Assembly (NCBI GenBank): GCA_965369325.1
Contig: CBDUQI010000029.1
Location: 1 to 38,831 of the forward strand
Source: CBDUQI01 sp965369325
GTDB taxonomy: Bacteria > Pseudomonadota > Gammaproteobacteria > Steroidobacterales > JBCBZW01
Direction of reading: 5' to 3'
Length of the DNA stretch: 38,831 nt
Under the pieces are notes generated by a model. The model made no database searches, had not been told where the DNA came from, and saw nothing but the letters and a program-made list of their open reading frames with translations. A program made the position numbers and the translations under genes. Shown in pieces: positions 25,399-33,970 of this stretch; the first letter of the stretch is position 1; every line of letters starts with the position of its first letter.

Positions 25399-27615
25399 AT
25401 GAAAATGATGCGGCCTATCGCCTGGCGCTTGTGCCTGTTAGTTTCGGCGACGCTGGCTGCGCCGGTCGTGCACAGCGGCCAATTTCTAGTGGGGACAAAA
25501 GCCGAATACGAACGGGTGGCCGCGACTGTTCAGGCAGGCGATACCATCGTCCTGGGCAACGGTGTCTGGCGCGATTTTGAGATTGTCCTGAGTGGGCGAG
25601 GTACGGCGGAGCAACCGATCACCCTCACTGCCGAAACGAAGGGCCGGGTGCTGATCAGCGGACGCTCCAATTTGCGCATGGCGGGCGAGCACCTAGTGGT
25701 TTCAGGGCTGGTTTTTACTGACGGACACACCCCCACCAACGAAGTTATCTCCTTCCGGGGCAGCCGCGACGAGTTGGCCAACAACTCGCGGGTTACCGAG
25801 GTGGTTATCGACGGATTTAATAATCCCGAGCGGTTCGAGACCGATTTCTGGGTGATGATGTATGGCCAAAATAATCGCTTCGACCACAATTATCTGGCGG
25901 GAAAAAGTAACGCTGGCGTGACCATGGCCGTGCGCTTGAACTCCGAAGCCAGTCAGAACAACCGTCACCGGATCGATCACAACTACTTCGGGCCACGACC
26001 GGTCCTGGGAGCCAATGGCGGCGAGACGCTGCGTATCGGCACCAGCAAGTATTCGCTGAGCGAATCCAAAACGCGAGTGGAAAACAACTACTTCGACCGC
26101 TGTAACGGTGAATTGGAAATTATTTCCGTTAAAGCGGGCCGTAACGTTGTACGCGGCAACGTGTTCTATGAATCTCGGGGCACGCTGACCCTGCGCCACG
26201 GCAACGATAATCTGCTGGAGGACAATATATTCTTCGGTAACCGCGTCGATCACACCGGCGGTATCCGGGTGATCAACAAGCGCCAGACCGTGCGCAACAA
26301 CTATATGTACGGCCTGGCCGGATACCGTTTTGGTGGCGCGCTGGTGGTTATGAACGGTGTGCCCGACTCTCCGATCAATCGTTACCATCAGGTCGAGGAT
26401 TCGATCATCGAGAATAACTCCATTATTAACAGCGAACACGTTGAGTTTGCCGCGGGAAGTGATAGCGAACGCTCTGCGGTGCCCATCACCTCAGTGTTTC
26501 GCAATAACCTGATCGTCAATGATCCCGCGGCCGAATCCATCACCGTGCATGATGATGTGAGTGGTATTCGCTTTGAGGGCAATATCACCAATGGTGTTGA
26601 GGCACTGCCAATCTCCAGTGGCTTCACCCAGCGCGATCTGACGCTGGTAGAGCGTCCCAATGGCCTGCTTTACCCCGCCAGTCGTGCATTGGCCAGAGTT
26701 GGTGTGAAGGGCGGGATCAAGGTATTGACGCGTGAAGATACTGGCCCTTCGTGGTATGCGAAACCTGCCGACGGTGGGCCTTTTGGCGGCGGCCGGAAAA
26801 CGGTCATTGAGCCGGGGCAGGACACGCTGACACGTGCCATCGAACAGTCCGGGCCTGGCGATGTGATCGAGTTGTCCTCAGGGCAGTACATCGTGACCAA
26901 ACTGTTGGTGCTCCAGCATCCCGTGTCGGTACGCGCGGGCGACGGCTCGCATCCGCAGGTTCAGTTTGAGCGGAGCACGCTGTTCGAACTGGCAGACGGT
27001 GCCAGCCTTGAACTCGATGGCCTTTTGATCGATGGCAGTGCGGCACCGGATGCTTACGGCAATTCGGTAATTCGAACCAGCCGCTACTCAATGCTGAATA
27101 ATTATGAGATTCGCGTCGCTGATACTGAAGTCAAAAATCTGAACACCAATCACTCGTTTAATTTTCTGCGGGTGTCCCGGCACACCTTCGCGGACCGGAT
27201 AGATATTCGCGATTCGTCAATGCAGGATATCTCCGGGCATGTGGTTGCGCTGGATCGGGAGATCGATGATCTTGGGATCTACAACGGCGAGTACATCAAC
27301 ATCACTCGCTCCCGCTTTGCGCGAATCGGGGGGGCGCTCGCCACGATTTACCGAGGCGGGACGGATGAGAGTACTTTCGGGCCGCATGTTCGCATTGAAC
27401 ATTGCGAGTTGGTGTCGGTCGGGAACAGCAAGCGCAACAAAACCAAAGCCTCGGTATTCTTGCAGGGCGTGCAAGTGGCCTTGGTAGCGGATAACACATT
27501 CCTCGACAGCGCACCGGTACGCGTGGTGCGCACTGTGGCTGACCCCATTACGCGCATTGAGCGCAACCAACGCACGCGCACCGAGGCGGCCCTGGTGACG
27601 GATTGGGAGCGCTGA
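25399..27615 (+). CDS. PL6 family alginate lyase, two beta-helix domains, exported
   Basis: A 738-aa secreted or periplasmic lyase; the Sec signal peptide ends near VVHSG. The N-terminal PL6 beta-helix (about 30-400) has Glu240, Lys245 (EIISVK) and Arg266 (LTLRHG), with the 21-residue Lys-Arg spacing of the family. A second beta-helix follows (about 450-735), an architecture known from AlyGC-type PL6 enzymes, some of which are exolytic and prefer poly-G. It lacks the Ig-like repeats and C-terminal jelly rolls of the other PL6 here. A GGGGGAG ribosome binding site precedes ATG 25399. It is first in the operon; the PL17 gene starts one base after its stop. Confidence 0.93.
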   Translation: MKMMRPIAWRLCLLVSATLAAPVVHSGQFLVGTKAEYERVAATVQAGDTIVLGNGVWRDFEIVLSGRGTAEQPITLTAETKGRVLISGRSNLRMAGEHLVVSGLVFTDGHTPTNEVISFRGSRDELANNSRVTEVVIDGFNNPERFETDFWVMMYGQNNRFDHNYLAGKSNAGVTMAVRLNSEASQNNRHRIDHNYFGPRPVLGANGGETLRIGTSKYSLSESKTRVENNYFDRCNGELEIISVKAGRNVVRGNVFYESRGTLTLRHGNDNLLEDNIFFGNRVDHTGGIRVINKRQTVRNNYMYGLAGYRFGGALVVMNGVPDSPINRYHQVEDSIIENNSIINSEHVEFAAGSDSERSAVPITSVFRNNLIVNDPAAESITVHDDVSGIRFEGNITNGVEALPISSGFTQRDLTLVERPNGLLYPASRALARVGVKGGIKVLTREDTGPSWYAKPADGGPFGGGRKTVIEPGQDTLTRAIEQSGPGDVIELSSGQYIVTKLLVLQHPVSVRAGDGSHPQVQFERSTLFELADGASLELDGLLIDGSAAPDAYGNSVIRTSRYSMLNNYEIRVADTEVKNLNTNHSFNFLRVSRHTFADRIDIRDSSMQDISGHVVALDREIDDLGIYNGEYINITRSRFARIGGALATIYRGGTDESTFGPHVRIEHCELVSVGNSKRNKTKASVFLQGVQVALVADNTFLDSAPVRVVRTVADPITRIERNQRTRTEAALVTDWER

Positions 27616-27616
27616 C

Positions 27617-29809
27617 ATGACAGCTTTGCGCATCGTGGCGTATTTTTTTCTGTGTGTTTTGGGCAGTGCCTGTGTTGGTGCTGCCGACAGCGCGCATCCA
27701 CGGCTATTGCTAACGGGTGAAGAGGTTCGGGCGAACACGCCCTCCTGGCAGGAAAGTGCATTGTTTGCCCGCACCATCGAGCGGCTTCGCGCGCGGGTCG
27801 ACGCGCAGATGAACGAAGCACCGGATGTGCCTTACCCGCGTGATGCGGGCGGAGGCTACACGCATGAGCAACACAAGCGCAACGGTGTGAGCATCCATGA
27901 TGCCGGCATGTTGTATCAATGGACGGGGGATCCTAAGTATCTTGCTCATACGCGGTCCCTGCTGTTGGCCTATGCAAAGTTATATCCTCAGCTTGGTGAG
28001 CATCCGGAAAAAAAGGAGCAATCGCCGGGGCGACTGTTCTGGCAAAGCCTTAACGAGGCAGTGTGGCTGGTTTACGCCATTCAGGGCTACGACGCCGTTC
28101 TCACCGCCCTGACTGCGCAGGACAAAACGGCAATCGAGACGGGGTTACTCCATCCGCTGGCGCAGTTCCTGTCGGTACAGTCACCGCAGACATTCAACAA
28201 GATTCACAACCACGGCACCTGGGCGACGGCGGCGGTCGGCATGACCGGATACGTTCTGGACAAACCGGGCTATGTGGAGACGGCCCTGAAGGGGCTGTCG
28301 CTGGATGGCAGCGGTGGCTTCCTGCGTCAACTGGATGAGTTGTTCTCGCCTGATGGTTACTACAACGAAGGGCCCTACTACCAGCGCTACGCGCTGATGC
28401 CGTTCGTGGTGTTTGCAAAGGCTATCGAGCAGAACGATCCGCAGCGGCGAATTTTTCAACACCGGGACAATATTCTGCAGAAGGCTATCTACTCGGCAAT
28501 TCACCTTAGCTACGGCGGCAAGTTTTTCCCGCTCAACGACGCGATCAAGGACAAAGGGCTGAATACCGTTGAGCTGGATTACGCTATCGCCATTGCCTAC
28601 GGACTCACGGGTGATGATTCGCTGCTGTCGCTGGTGACTCAGGATTCGAATCTCGTCCCTACCATCGACGGGCTCCGCGTTGCTCGCGCGAAAGAGGCAG
28701 GAAGAACGCAGCCTTTTGAGTTTGACTCTCTGCAGTTACGCGATGGTGCTGCGGGCGATCGCGGCGCGTTGTCTGTGCTGCGTAGTGGTTACGAGCCGGA
28801 GCATACCGCTGTGGTATTCAAGGCCACCGCCCAGGGGCTGGGGCATGGGCACTTCGATCGGTTGAACTGGATCTACTATGACAACGGCGCCGAGGTCGTG
28901 TCGGATTACGGCGCGGCTCGCTTTTTGAACGTGGTGCAGAAAAACGGCGGCCACTATCTGCCCGAGAACACAACCTGGGCAAAGCAGACGGTCGCTCACA
29001 ATACGCTTGTGGTTGATGAGCGCAGTCACTTTGATGCCAAAGTGAAGATTGCGGAGCGCACCGCGCCGGATCAGCAGTTTTTCGCCGCGAATGAGCACAT
29101 ACAGATTGCCTCGGCACGAGAGCCGCATGCCTATCGGGGCGTGAGTTTTGACAGAACCGTGGCGATGATCACCGCCCCCGAGTTGGATGCGCCGCTGGTG
29201 CTCGACGTGTTGCGGGCGCGCAGCGAGCAATCCCATCAATATGACCTGCCGCTGTACTACCAGGGCCAGATGATTGCCTCTAGCGCGGTACTGAAGGGCA
29301 ACGAGCACACCTTGTTGCCAGTGGGCAAGAGCAACGGCTATCAGCACCTGTGGCGACTTGGCGAGACCCGCGTTGGGGCGAACCAGCCCTTTGCGTTTAC
29401 CTGGTTGCTCGGGAACCGCTTTTATACCTACACGGCGATGGCCGACGGCGCGCTTGATGTTCTGTTAACGCAAACTGGTGCGAGCGATCCCAACTTTAAT
29501 CTGCGCCGCGAATCGGGTTTGATGCTGCGCGTGGCCGAGCGGCGGTCCGACGTTACCCTCGTTGGCCTGCTGGAGGCGCATGGGGAGTACAACGGCGCGG
29601 CTGAGTATACGCTGCGCAGTGACAGCCAGATTGAGCGGTTCGAGCGATTCTCGGAGAATGGGAACGAAGTGATCCGGATCGAGACCCAGGCGGGTAGCGT
29701 TATCGCGCTGGCGCTGTCATTCGACCCCAATCCAAAGGGACACCACATGATAACGCTGGGCTCGGTAACGCGTGAGTGGTCAGGTTTCTATGGATTGTGG
29801 CGCGAGTAG
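27617..29809 (+). CDS. PL17 oligoalginate lyase (exo-acting, DEH-releasing)
   Basis: Cleaves alginate oligomers from the end to give the unsaturated monomer, which becomes DEH. Full length at 730 aa: signal peptide, alpha/alpha toroid (about 25-370) and heparinase II/III-like beta domain. The active-site residues line up with Alg17C at a constant offset of three: Asn198-His199 (KIHNHGTW), Tyr255 (EGPYYQRY), His410 (GHGHFDRL) and Tyr447 (HYLPENTTW). The N-terminus has GSAC at residues 16-19, a poor lipobox, so it may be either a lipoprotein or a soluble periplasmic protein. It follows the PL6 gene by one base, so the two are translationally linked. Confidence 0.95.
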   Translation: MTALRIVAYFFLCVLGSACVGAADSAHPRLLLTGEEVRANTPSWQESALFARTIERLRARVDAQMNEAPDVPYPRDAGGGYTHEQHKRNGVSIHDAGMLYQWTGDPKYLAHTRSLLLAYAKLYPQLGEHPEKKEQSPGRLFWQSLNEAVWLVYAIQGYDAVLTALTAQDKTAIETGLLHPLAQFLSVQSPQTFNKIHNHGTWATAAVGMTGYVLDKPGYVETALKGLSLDGSGGFLRQLDELFSPDGYYNEGPYYQRYALMPFVVFAKAIEQNDPQRRIFQHRDNILQKAIYSAIHLSYGGKFFPLNDAIKDKGLNTVELDYAIAIAYGLTGDDSLLSLVTQDSNLVPTIDGLRVARAKEAGRTQPFEFDSLQLRDGAAGDRGALSVLRSGYEPEHTAVVFKATAQGLGHGHFDRLNWIYYDNGAEVVSDYGAARFLNVVQKNGGHYLPENTTWAKQTVAHNTLVVDERSHFDAKVKIAERTAPDQQFFAANEHIQIASAREPHAYRGVSFDRTVAMITAPELDAPLVLDVLRARSEQSHQYDLPLYYQGQMIASSAVLKGNEHTLLPVGKSNGYQHLWRLGETRVGANQPFAFTWLLGNRFYTYTAMADGALDVLLTQTGASDPNFNLRRESGLMLRVAERRSDVTLVGLLEAHGEYNGAAEYTLRSDSQIERFERFSENGNEVIRIETQAGSVIALALSFDPNPKGHHMITLGSVTREWSGFYGLWRE

Positions 29810-29862
29810 ATGCCGGCTATCGCACCCGTTAAAGCTAAAACACCTTTTCCCAGGGAATTAAC

Positions 29863-30615
29863 ATGAATCTAGAGAGTAAAGTCGCCATCGTGACCGGCGC
29901 CACCCGTGATATCGGGCGCGCGATATCACTGAAACTAGCAGGGGCGGGTGCCTGCGTGGTTGTCAACTACTGCAACAACCGCAGCAATGGCGAGGAAACG
30001 CTGGCCATGATCGAGGCGGCCGGAGGTAAGGGCTTGCTGGTACGCGGCGATGTTACCAAGGCTGATGAGGTGGAAAATCTAATCGATTTATCGCTGAAGG
30101 AGTTTGGCAAAAAAATCGATATTCTCGTTAATGTCGCTGGTGGGCTGGTGGCGAGAAAGTCACTTGCCGAAATGGATGTGGATTTTCTGGATCAGGTCAT
30201 GCGCCTAAACCTAACAAGTACATTTCTGACGACGAAGAGCGCTGTGCCGCACATGGCCTCCGGGGGCGCTATTGTTAATCTCGCCTCCCAGGCTGGGCGT
30301 GATGGTGGTGGTCCCGGCGCTGCCGCGTATGCGGCTTCGAAAGGGGCTGTGATGACGTTTACCCGTTCGATGGCGAAAGAACTCGGCCCGGCTAACATTC
30401 GGGTGAATTGTGTGTGCCCGGGCATGATTTCGACGACGTTCCATGATCAGTTCACCAAGGATGCAGTTCGCGCGAACGTTGCCGGGAGCACGCCGCTCAG
30501 GCGTGAAGGCAACGCGGACGAAGTTGCGGATCTCGTCGCGTATCTGGCCTCTGATCAGTCGAGCTTTATGAATGGCGCGAGCGTTGATATCAATGGCGGG
30601 CTCCTGTTCAGTTAA
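29863..30615 (+). CDS. SDR-family oxidoreductase, probable DEH reductase
   Basis: Likely reduces 4-deoxy-L-erythro-5-hexoseulose uronate (DEH) to 2-keto-3-deoxygluconate with NAD(P)H, judged by its place between PL17 and KDG kinase. Classical 250-aa SDR: the cofactor loop TGATRDIG (11-18), NVAGG (90-94) and the Ser142, Tyr156, Lys160 catalytic set (YAASK). The loop has Asp where most SDRs have the middle Gly of TGxxxGxG. The C-terminal PGMISTTF and DINGG blocks are typical. Cytoplasmic. It could be annotated as a 3-oxoacyl-ACP reductase by similarity alone, but context argues against that. Confidence 0.85.
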   Translation: MNLESKVAIVTGATRDIGRAISLKLAGAGACVVVNYCNNRSNGEETLAMIEAAGGKGLLVRGDVTKADEVENLIDLSLKEFGKKIDILVNVAGGLVARKSLAEMDVDFLDQVMRLNLTSTFLTTKSAVPHMASGGAIVNLASQAGRDGGGPGAAAYAASKGAVMTFTRSMAKELGPANIRVNCVCPGMISTTFHDQFTKDAVRANVAGSTPLRREGNADEVADLVAYLASDQSSFMNGASVDINGGLLFS

Positions 30616-30657
30616 GGCGACATTGGGAGGGCGGGCAGGTAACGGCCCGCGCATCGT

Positions 30658-31605
30658 ATGAGTCAGACGATCGCAGTCATCGGCGAGTGCATGATCGAGA
30701 TAAAGCCCAGCCCTCAAGCCGGCGGATTTGAGGGGCAGCGGGTAGAGGCAAGTATCGGTTATGGTGGCGATACGCTGAATTGTGCAATTTATCTTGCGCG
30801 CCTGGGCACCCAGGTCGCCTACGTCTCGGCGCTGGGGGACGATCCGGCCAGTCAGTGGATGCTAAGCGAATGGCGCCGCGAAGGAGTGGATTGCCAGTTG
30901 GTAAGCTGTGTTGACCAAGCAGTGCCGGGTTTGTACCTGATTGATACGGACGACACCGGCGAGCGCTCATTCTACTACTGGCGGGATCAATCGCCAGCCA
31001 GACGGATTTTCGATGATGTGCACGAGGCGCAGGCGTTGTTTGCGAGGCTCTCACGCTTCGAGTATCTCTATCTTTCCGGCATCACACTTGGCTTGTACCA
31101 GGTGCCCGTTAGGGAGCGACTTTACGGCTTCTTGGATGCGTTTCGAGCGGGCGGGGGTAAGGTGTGCTTCGACAACAACTACCGGCCCCGCCAATGGCCC
31201 GACCTCGGGGCGGCCCAGGATGCGTTCTCTCAACTTTACACGCGTTGTGACGTCGCGTTGCCGACGCTTGAGGACGAGCGAGCGCTGTTTGGTGAGGCTT
31301 CGGCGCGCGAGGTCATTGAGCGGATTCAGGTGGCCGGGGTCACCGAACTTGTCCTGAAGAAAGGGGCAGATGGATGCCTCATTGCTGCGGCTGCGGGCGA
31401 GAGCTTTGAACAGGTTGAGCCGGTAAAGGTACAGGAAGTCATCGATACCACCGCCGCGGGTGATTCGTTTAATGCGGGTTATCTGGCTGCCAGGTTCACG
31501 GGCATGGGGCCGCGTGAGGCGGCGCGCCGCGGTAACCGTCTGGCCTCAACTGTTATCCGCCATCCAGGGGCCATCATTCCAGTGGCGGCGATGCCTGCGG
31601 AGTGA
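30658..31605 (+). CDS. kdgK: 2-keto-3-deoxygluconate kinase
   Basis: PfkB-family sugar kinase that turns KDG into KDPG for the Entner-Doudoroff pathway. The N-terminal GECMIEI and GGDTLNCAIYLARLG substrate-binding region and the C-terminal DTTAAGDSFNAG signature (263-274; catalytic Asp269) are present. The length of 315 aa is normal. It is the last gene of the alginate operon, 42 bases after the SDR gene. The matching aldolase (eda) is not in the window. Confidence 0.92.
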   Translation: MSQTIAVIGECMIEIKPSPQAGGFEGQRVEASIGYGGDTLNCAIYLARLGTQVAYVSALGDDPASQWMLSEWRREGVDCQLVSCVDQAVPGLYLIDTDDTGERSFYYWRDQSPARRIFDDVHEAQALFARLSRFEYLYLSGITLGLYQVPVRERLYGFLDAFRAGGGKVCFDNNYRPRQWPDLGAAQDAFSQLYTRCDVALPTLEDERALFGEASAREVIERIQVAGVTELVLKKGADGCLIAAAAGESFEQVEPVKVQEVIDTTAAGDSFNAGYLAARFTGMGPREAARRGNRLASTVIRHPGAIIPVAAMPAE

Positions 31606-32013
31606 TATCGCAGGGGGGTGCCCGAGATTTTGCGCACTTTCGTTGGCGGCACCTTCGGTCTGCGCGGGCTACACGGCGGCGCAGCGCATGTGCTGATCCA
31701 TTTCCTCTAGCAGTTCCATGTTCATGTATTTGCGAGTGCCCTAGCTGGTTGTCGCGACATGACGGAAGCTCGCTGCCTGTTCGGCAGTCGGTTGTCAACA
31801 CAAGCAGGTTCGGATACATTCAGGCCCTACCCAGCGGTTCCTGATAAGGCGGTACAGGACTCGGCCAGGCTGACGTGATCCGGTGTGTTATTCGCTTTTC
31901 GCAAGTGCTGAAGTCGTGGTAGTCCCACGAGGTTACGACAGAACCTCCCGGCCAGGGTAGTGTGGGGCCCTGCGCAGGTGCTGGAGAAACGTGGAATATT
32001 TAGGAGTAGTGAG
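31606..32013. other. Intergenic, no gene recognised
   Basis: About 400 bases after kdgK with only short, broken frames on both strands and no T-tailed terminator. It may contain decayed coding sequence but nothing could be assigned. Confidence 0.4.
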
Positions 32014-32364
32014 ATGAGAAAAAGCGGTTTGTTAGTTAACACACTCATGGTGTTTGGTGCGTTTTGGGCAGGGGGCGTTGCCGCAGCACCAGAGTATACA
32101 AGTTTGGCTAAGATCACGCTGGTCAATACGTTCGACCGGTCTGGGAATGTCTACGTAGATCTAGTGGCGGCTGGTTGTTCTTTCAAACGTTACATACTTG
32201 AGTACGAGAATGCTGGCTCTCCTCCAGTTAAGTACAAGAACTTTGATTCGGCACTTTCAGTCATCTTAACCGGTTATGCATCCGGGGCGGACGTGAGGTT
32301 CCGATTTGACGGCTGCAATGGCCAAAGTCAGGGGAAGATCATTGGGGTAGAAATTAAAGAGTAG
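32014..32364 (+). CDS. Small exported protein with two cysteines (116 aa)
   Basis: Family not recognised. ATG 32014 has AGGAG 7 nt upstream and opens a clear signal peptide (MRKSG, hydrophobic core, VAAA-PEY). The mature domain of about 92 residues is beta-rich, with Cys55 and Cys101 that could form a disulfide. It stands alone in a rearranged region between kdgK and marC. No partner or function can be inferred. Confidence 0.65.
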   Translation: MRKSGLLVNTLMVFGAFWAGGVAAAPEYTSLAKITLVNTFDRSGNVYVDLVAAGCSFKRYILEYENAGSPPVKYKNFDSALSVILTGYASGADVRFRFDGCNGQSQGKIIGVEIKE

Positions 32365-32553
32365 CAATCAGTTGCTTTTCGGCACACCGATTCGCTCTTC
32401 GGCAAGGTAGGCACTAACGCGAGTTACGTCTGTAGACCATGGCGTTAAAATTCGATCTTTACGCGGCGGGCCAGTTGGGTTGTACGACAACAACGCGTCG
32501 TGGCACCTGCGTATTTTGGAACAAGCCGCGCGTTGAGAGCGTGTCGCCAGGGT

Positions 32554-32590
32554 GCCGGGTGGGGGTGTCGCTCCGGGAGTGGCTCCCTGC
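32554..32590 (+). repeat. Diverged partial copy of the palindromic element
   Basis: GCCGGGTGGGGGTGTCGCTC followed by CGGGAGTGGCTCCCTGC resembles the left half of the 83-bp element at 4617 (GCCGGGCGGGCG, GTGTCGCTCCGG, ATGGCTCCCTTC), with a few changes and a short deletion. It shows that the element is a dispersed family. Confidence 0.55.
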
Positions 32591-32594
32591 CAAA

Positions 32595-32626
32595 AGAGAC
32601 AAGGCCGAGGGGCCGACCTTGTCTCT
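32595..32626. repeat. Hairpin beside the diverged element
   Basis: AGAGACAAGG (32595-32604) and CCTTGTCTCT (32617-32626) pair perfectly over 10 bp around a 12-base loop. No T-run follows, so it is not a typical terminator. It directly follows the diverged repeat and may be part of it. Confidence 0.5.
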
Positions 32627-32765
32627 GATTGGAGACATTCAACTACATACCCAACTGCGCGGTGAGATTCTGTGCCCAACGATCGAATACGCGGATAACG
32701 TTTCGCTGACTATGGAGCGAATCATTGCGCTCCCATTGATTCCCAACCGAGCGTTCGTCAATTAG

Positions 32766-32945
32766 CGAAAGCACTGGCTCACCATTGTGTCTAACCTCTA
32801 TGGCGATGGTCCTGAACCATACCGAAGCATTGGTGAGATTTCCTATATGCTCGGTTACTCCGAACCCAGCAATTTCACGCGGTCATTCAAACAGTGGACT
32901 GGGCAAACCCCCAATCAGTTTCGCTTGGAGCGGCAATGTCAGTAG
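32766..32945 (+). pseudogene. C-terminal fragment of an AraC-family regulator
   Basis: A frame of about 59 codons ends with the classic second helix-turn-helix of AraC proteins: SIGEISYMLGYSEPSNFTRS and then FKQWTGQTPNQFR. A stop at 32763 precedes it in frame and no upstream DNA-binding or sensor domain is found, so only the tail survives. Its end overlaps the marC start (ATG 32936) and supplies the marC ribosome binding site. Confidence 0.75.
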
Positions 32946-33580
32946 TGTTGGACTTACTAAGTTATGTCTTGGTGGTCGTGTTAGGCATCGTCCCTATTGT
33001 CAATCCGTTTAGCACCGCGCCCGTATTCATTTCGATGACCGCTCACGTCTCATCGAGCGAGCGCCATAGAACAGCGACGCTCGCCTGCATTTATATGGCA
33101 GCGCTTCTCATCGTGTTTTTGCTTTTGGGCACGCTGATACTGCAGTTTTTCGGAATAAGTATGCAATCGCTGCGTCTCGCTGGCGGCTTAGTCATTGCCT
33201 TTATGGGTTTCCGTATGCTGTTTCCAGCCGAGCATCCAACCCCCACGGCCGGGGACGATCGCAATCGTGACCCGCGGAACCTGGCCTTCACGCCATTGGC
33301 GTTGCCGATGCTCTGCGGGCCAGGTTCAATTTCGGTGGTACTTGCGATGGCGACACAGGTCTCCGAGCAGCAAACGTTGGCAATGAAGGTGGGTGGATAC
33401 GCCGTCGTTGCGGTTGGCATTCTCGTCTCCGCATTCATTTGTTGGCTGACATTGTGGAGTTCGGGCGCCGTCGTGCGTTTTCTCGGCCAGAGTGGCATTG
33501 ACGCCTCAACCAAACTCATGGGGTTTCTGTTGATTTGCATTGGCGTGGAGTTCGTATTGTCCGGCGCGGCAATGACCTAA
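32936..33580 (+). CDS. MarC family integral membrane protein
   Basis: A 214-aa inner-membrane protein with six hydrophobic segments. Family features include VPIVNPFSTAPVFISMT near the N-terminus, AGGLVIAFMGFRML and the TPLALPMLCGPGSIS motif in the middle. The role of MarC proteins is unsettled; an early link with multiple antibiotic resistance was not upheld. ATG 32936 follows GGAG at 5 nt; the longer frame from 32894 would overlap the AraC fragment and is less likely. Confidence 0.9.
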   Translation: MSVVLDLLSYVLVVVLGIVPIVNPFSTAPVFISMTAHVSSSERHRTATLACIYMAALLIVFLLLGTLILQFFGISMQSLRLAGGLVIAFMGFRMLFPAEHPTPTAGDDRNRDPRNLAFTPLALPMLCGPGSISVVLAMATQVSEQQTLAMKVGGYAVVAVGILVSAFICWLTLWSSGAVVRFLGQSGIDASTKLMGFLLICIGVEFVLSGAAMT

Positions 33581-33689
33581 CCGCAGGCCTCTTATTGCGA
33601 GAAACCTCTTATGCGGTGCCTTCAGAACCAAGACAACGGTCGGGCTGCTCGTGATCGCGCTGGCTTCCGGCGGGCGGTATGCTCGGTCA

Positions 33690-33743
33690 ATGCCTAAAGT
33701 GATCTATTATGACCCGGAAGGGACGAGACACAAAGAGGAGAGT
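33690..33743 (+). pseudogene. N-terminal fragment of a [2Fe-2S] ferredoxin
   Basis: Starting at ATG 33690 the frame reads MPKVIYYDPEGTRHKEES, very like the start of adrenodoxin-type [2Fe-2S] ferredoxins. After about 18 codons the similarity stops and none of the Cys ligands follow. The break coincides with the end of an AraC-like fragment on the other strand, so a rearrangement joint lies here. Confidence 0.45.
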
Positions 33744-33744
33744 T

Positions 33745-33895
33745 TGGAGAGGTCGGCGCCGTTCTCGCGCATCACCCGCTCGGCATCGACGCCGTACGAT
33801 TCCAACGTTTGATAGATGGCAATCGCGATAGGTCCGTATGAGGAATTTTGAAGCAGGGATTCGTCCACTGGGAGTCCACCAGATGTACTTTTCAC
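33745..33895 (-). pseudogene. N-terminal fragment of an AraC-family regulator
   Basis: The minus-strand frame beginning at 33895 contains SSYGPIAIAIYQTLESYGVD and AERVMRENGADLSKL, which looks like the start of AraC regulators with the arabinose-binding-like sensor domain (OruR/ArgR type). The similarity ends near 33745, where ferredoxin-like sequence begins on the other strand. No DNA-binding domain follows. Confidence 0.5.
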
Positions 33896-33932
33896 TCGAA
33901 GTATAAGCGAAGCTCAGGGTGAAGGGGTACGA

Positions 33933-33954
33933 GGCCGGACATTGCTGCCCGGCC
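33933..33954 (-). terminator. Hairpin after the acylase gene
   Basis: GGCCGG and CCGGCC form a GC-rich stem 17 bases past the acylase stop on the minus strand. There is no U-run, so termination is only possible, not clear. Confidence 0.3.
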
Positions 33955-33970
33955 CCAATTTGTAAGCGCG

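Noticed and set aside
31680..31780. Minus-strand fragment vaguely like a tyrosine recombinase end (QLGHS followed by NMELLEEMDQHM)
   Set aside because: The two parts are in different frames, very short and lack the catalytic Arg/His/Tyr, so chance is the simpler explanation.
32439..32765. 108-aa plus-strand ORF
   Set aside because: It runs through the diverged palindromic element and a hairpin and has no convincing ribosome binding site or domain.
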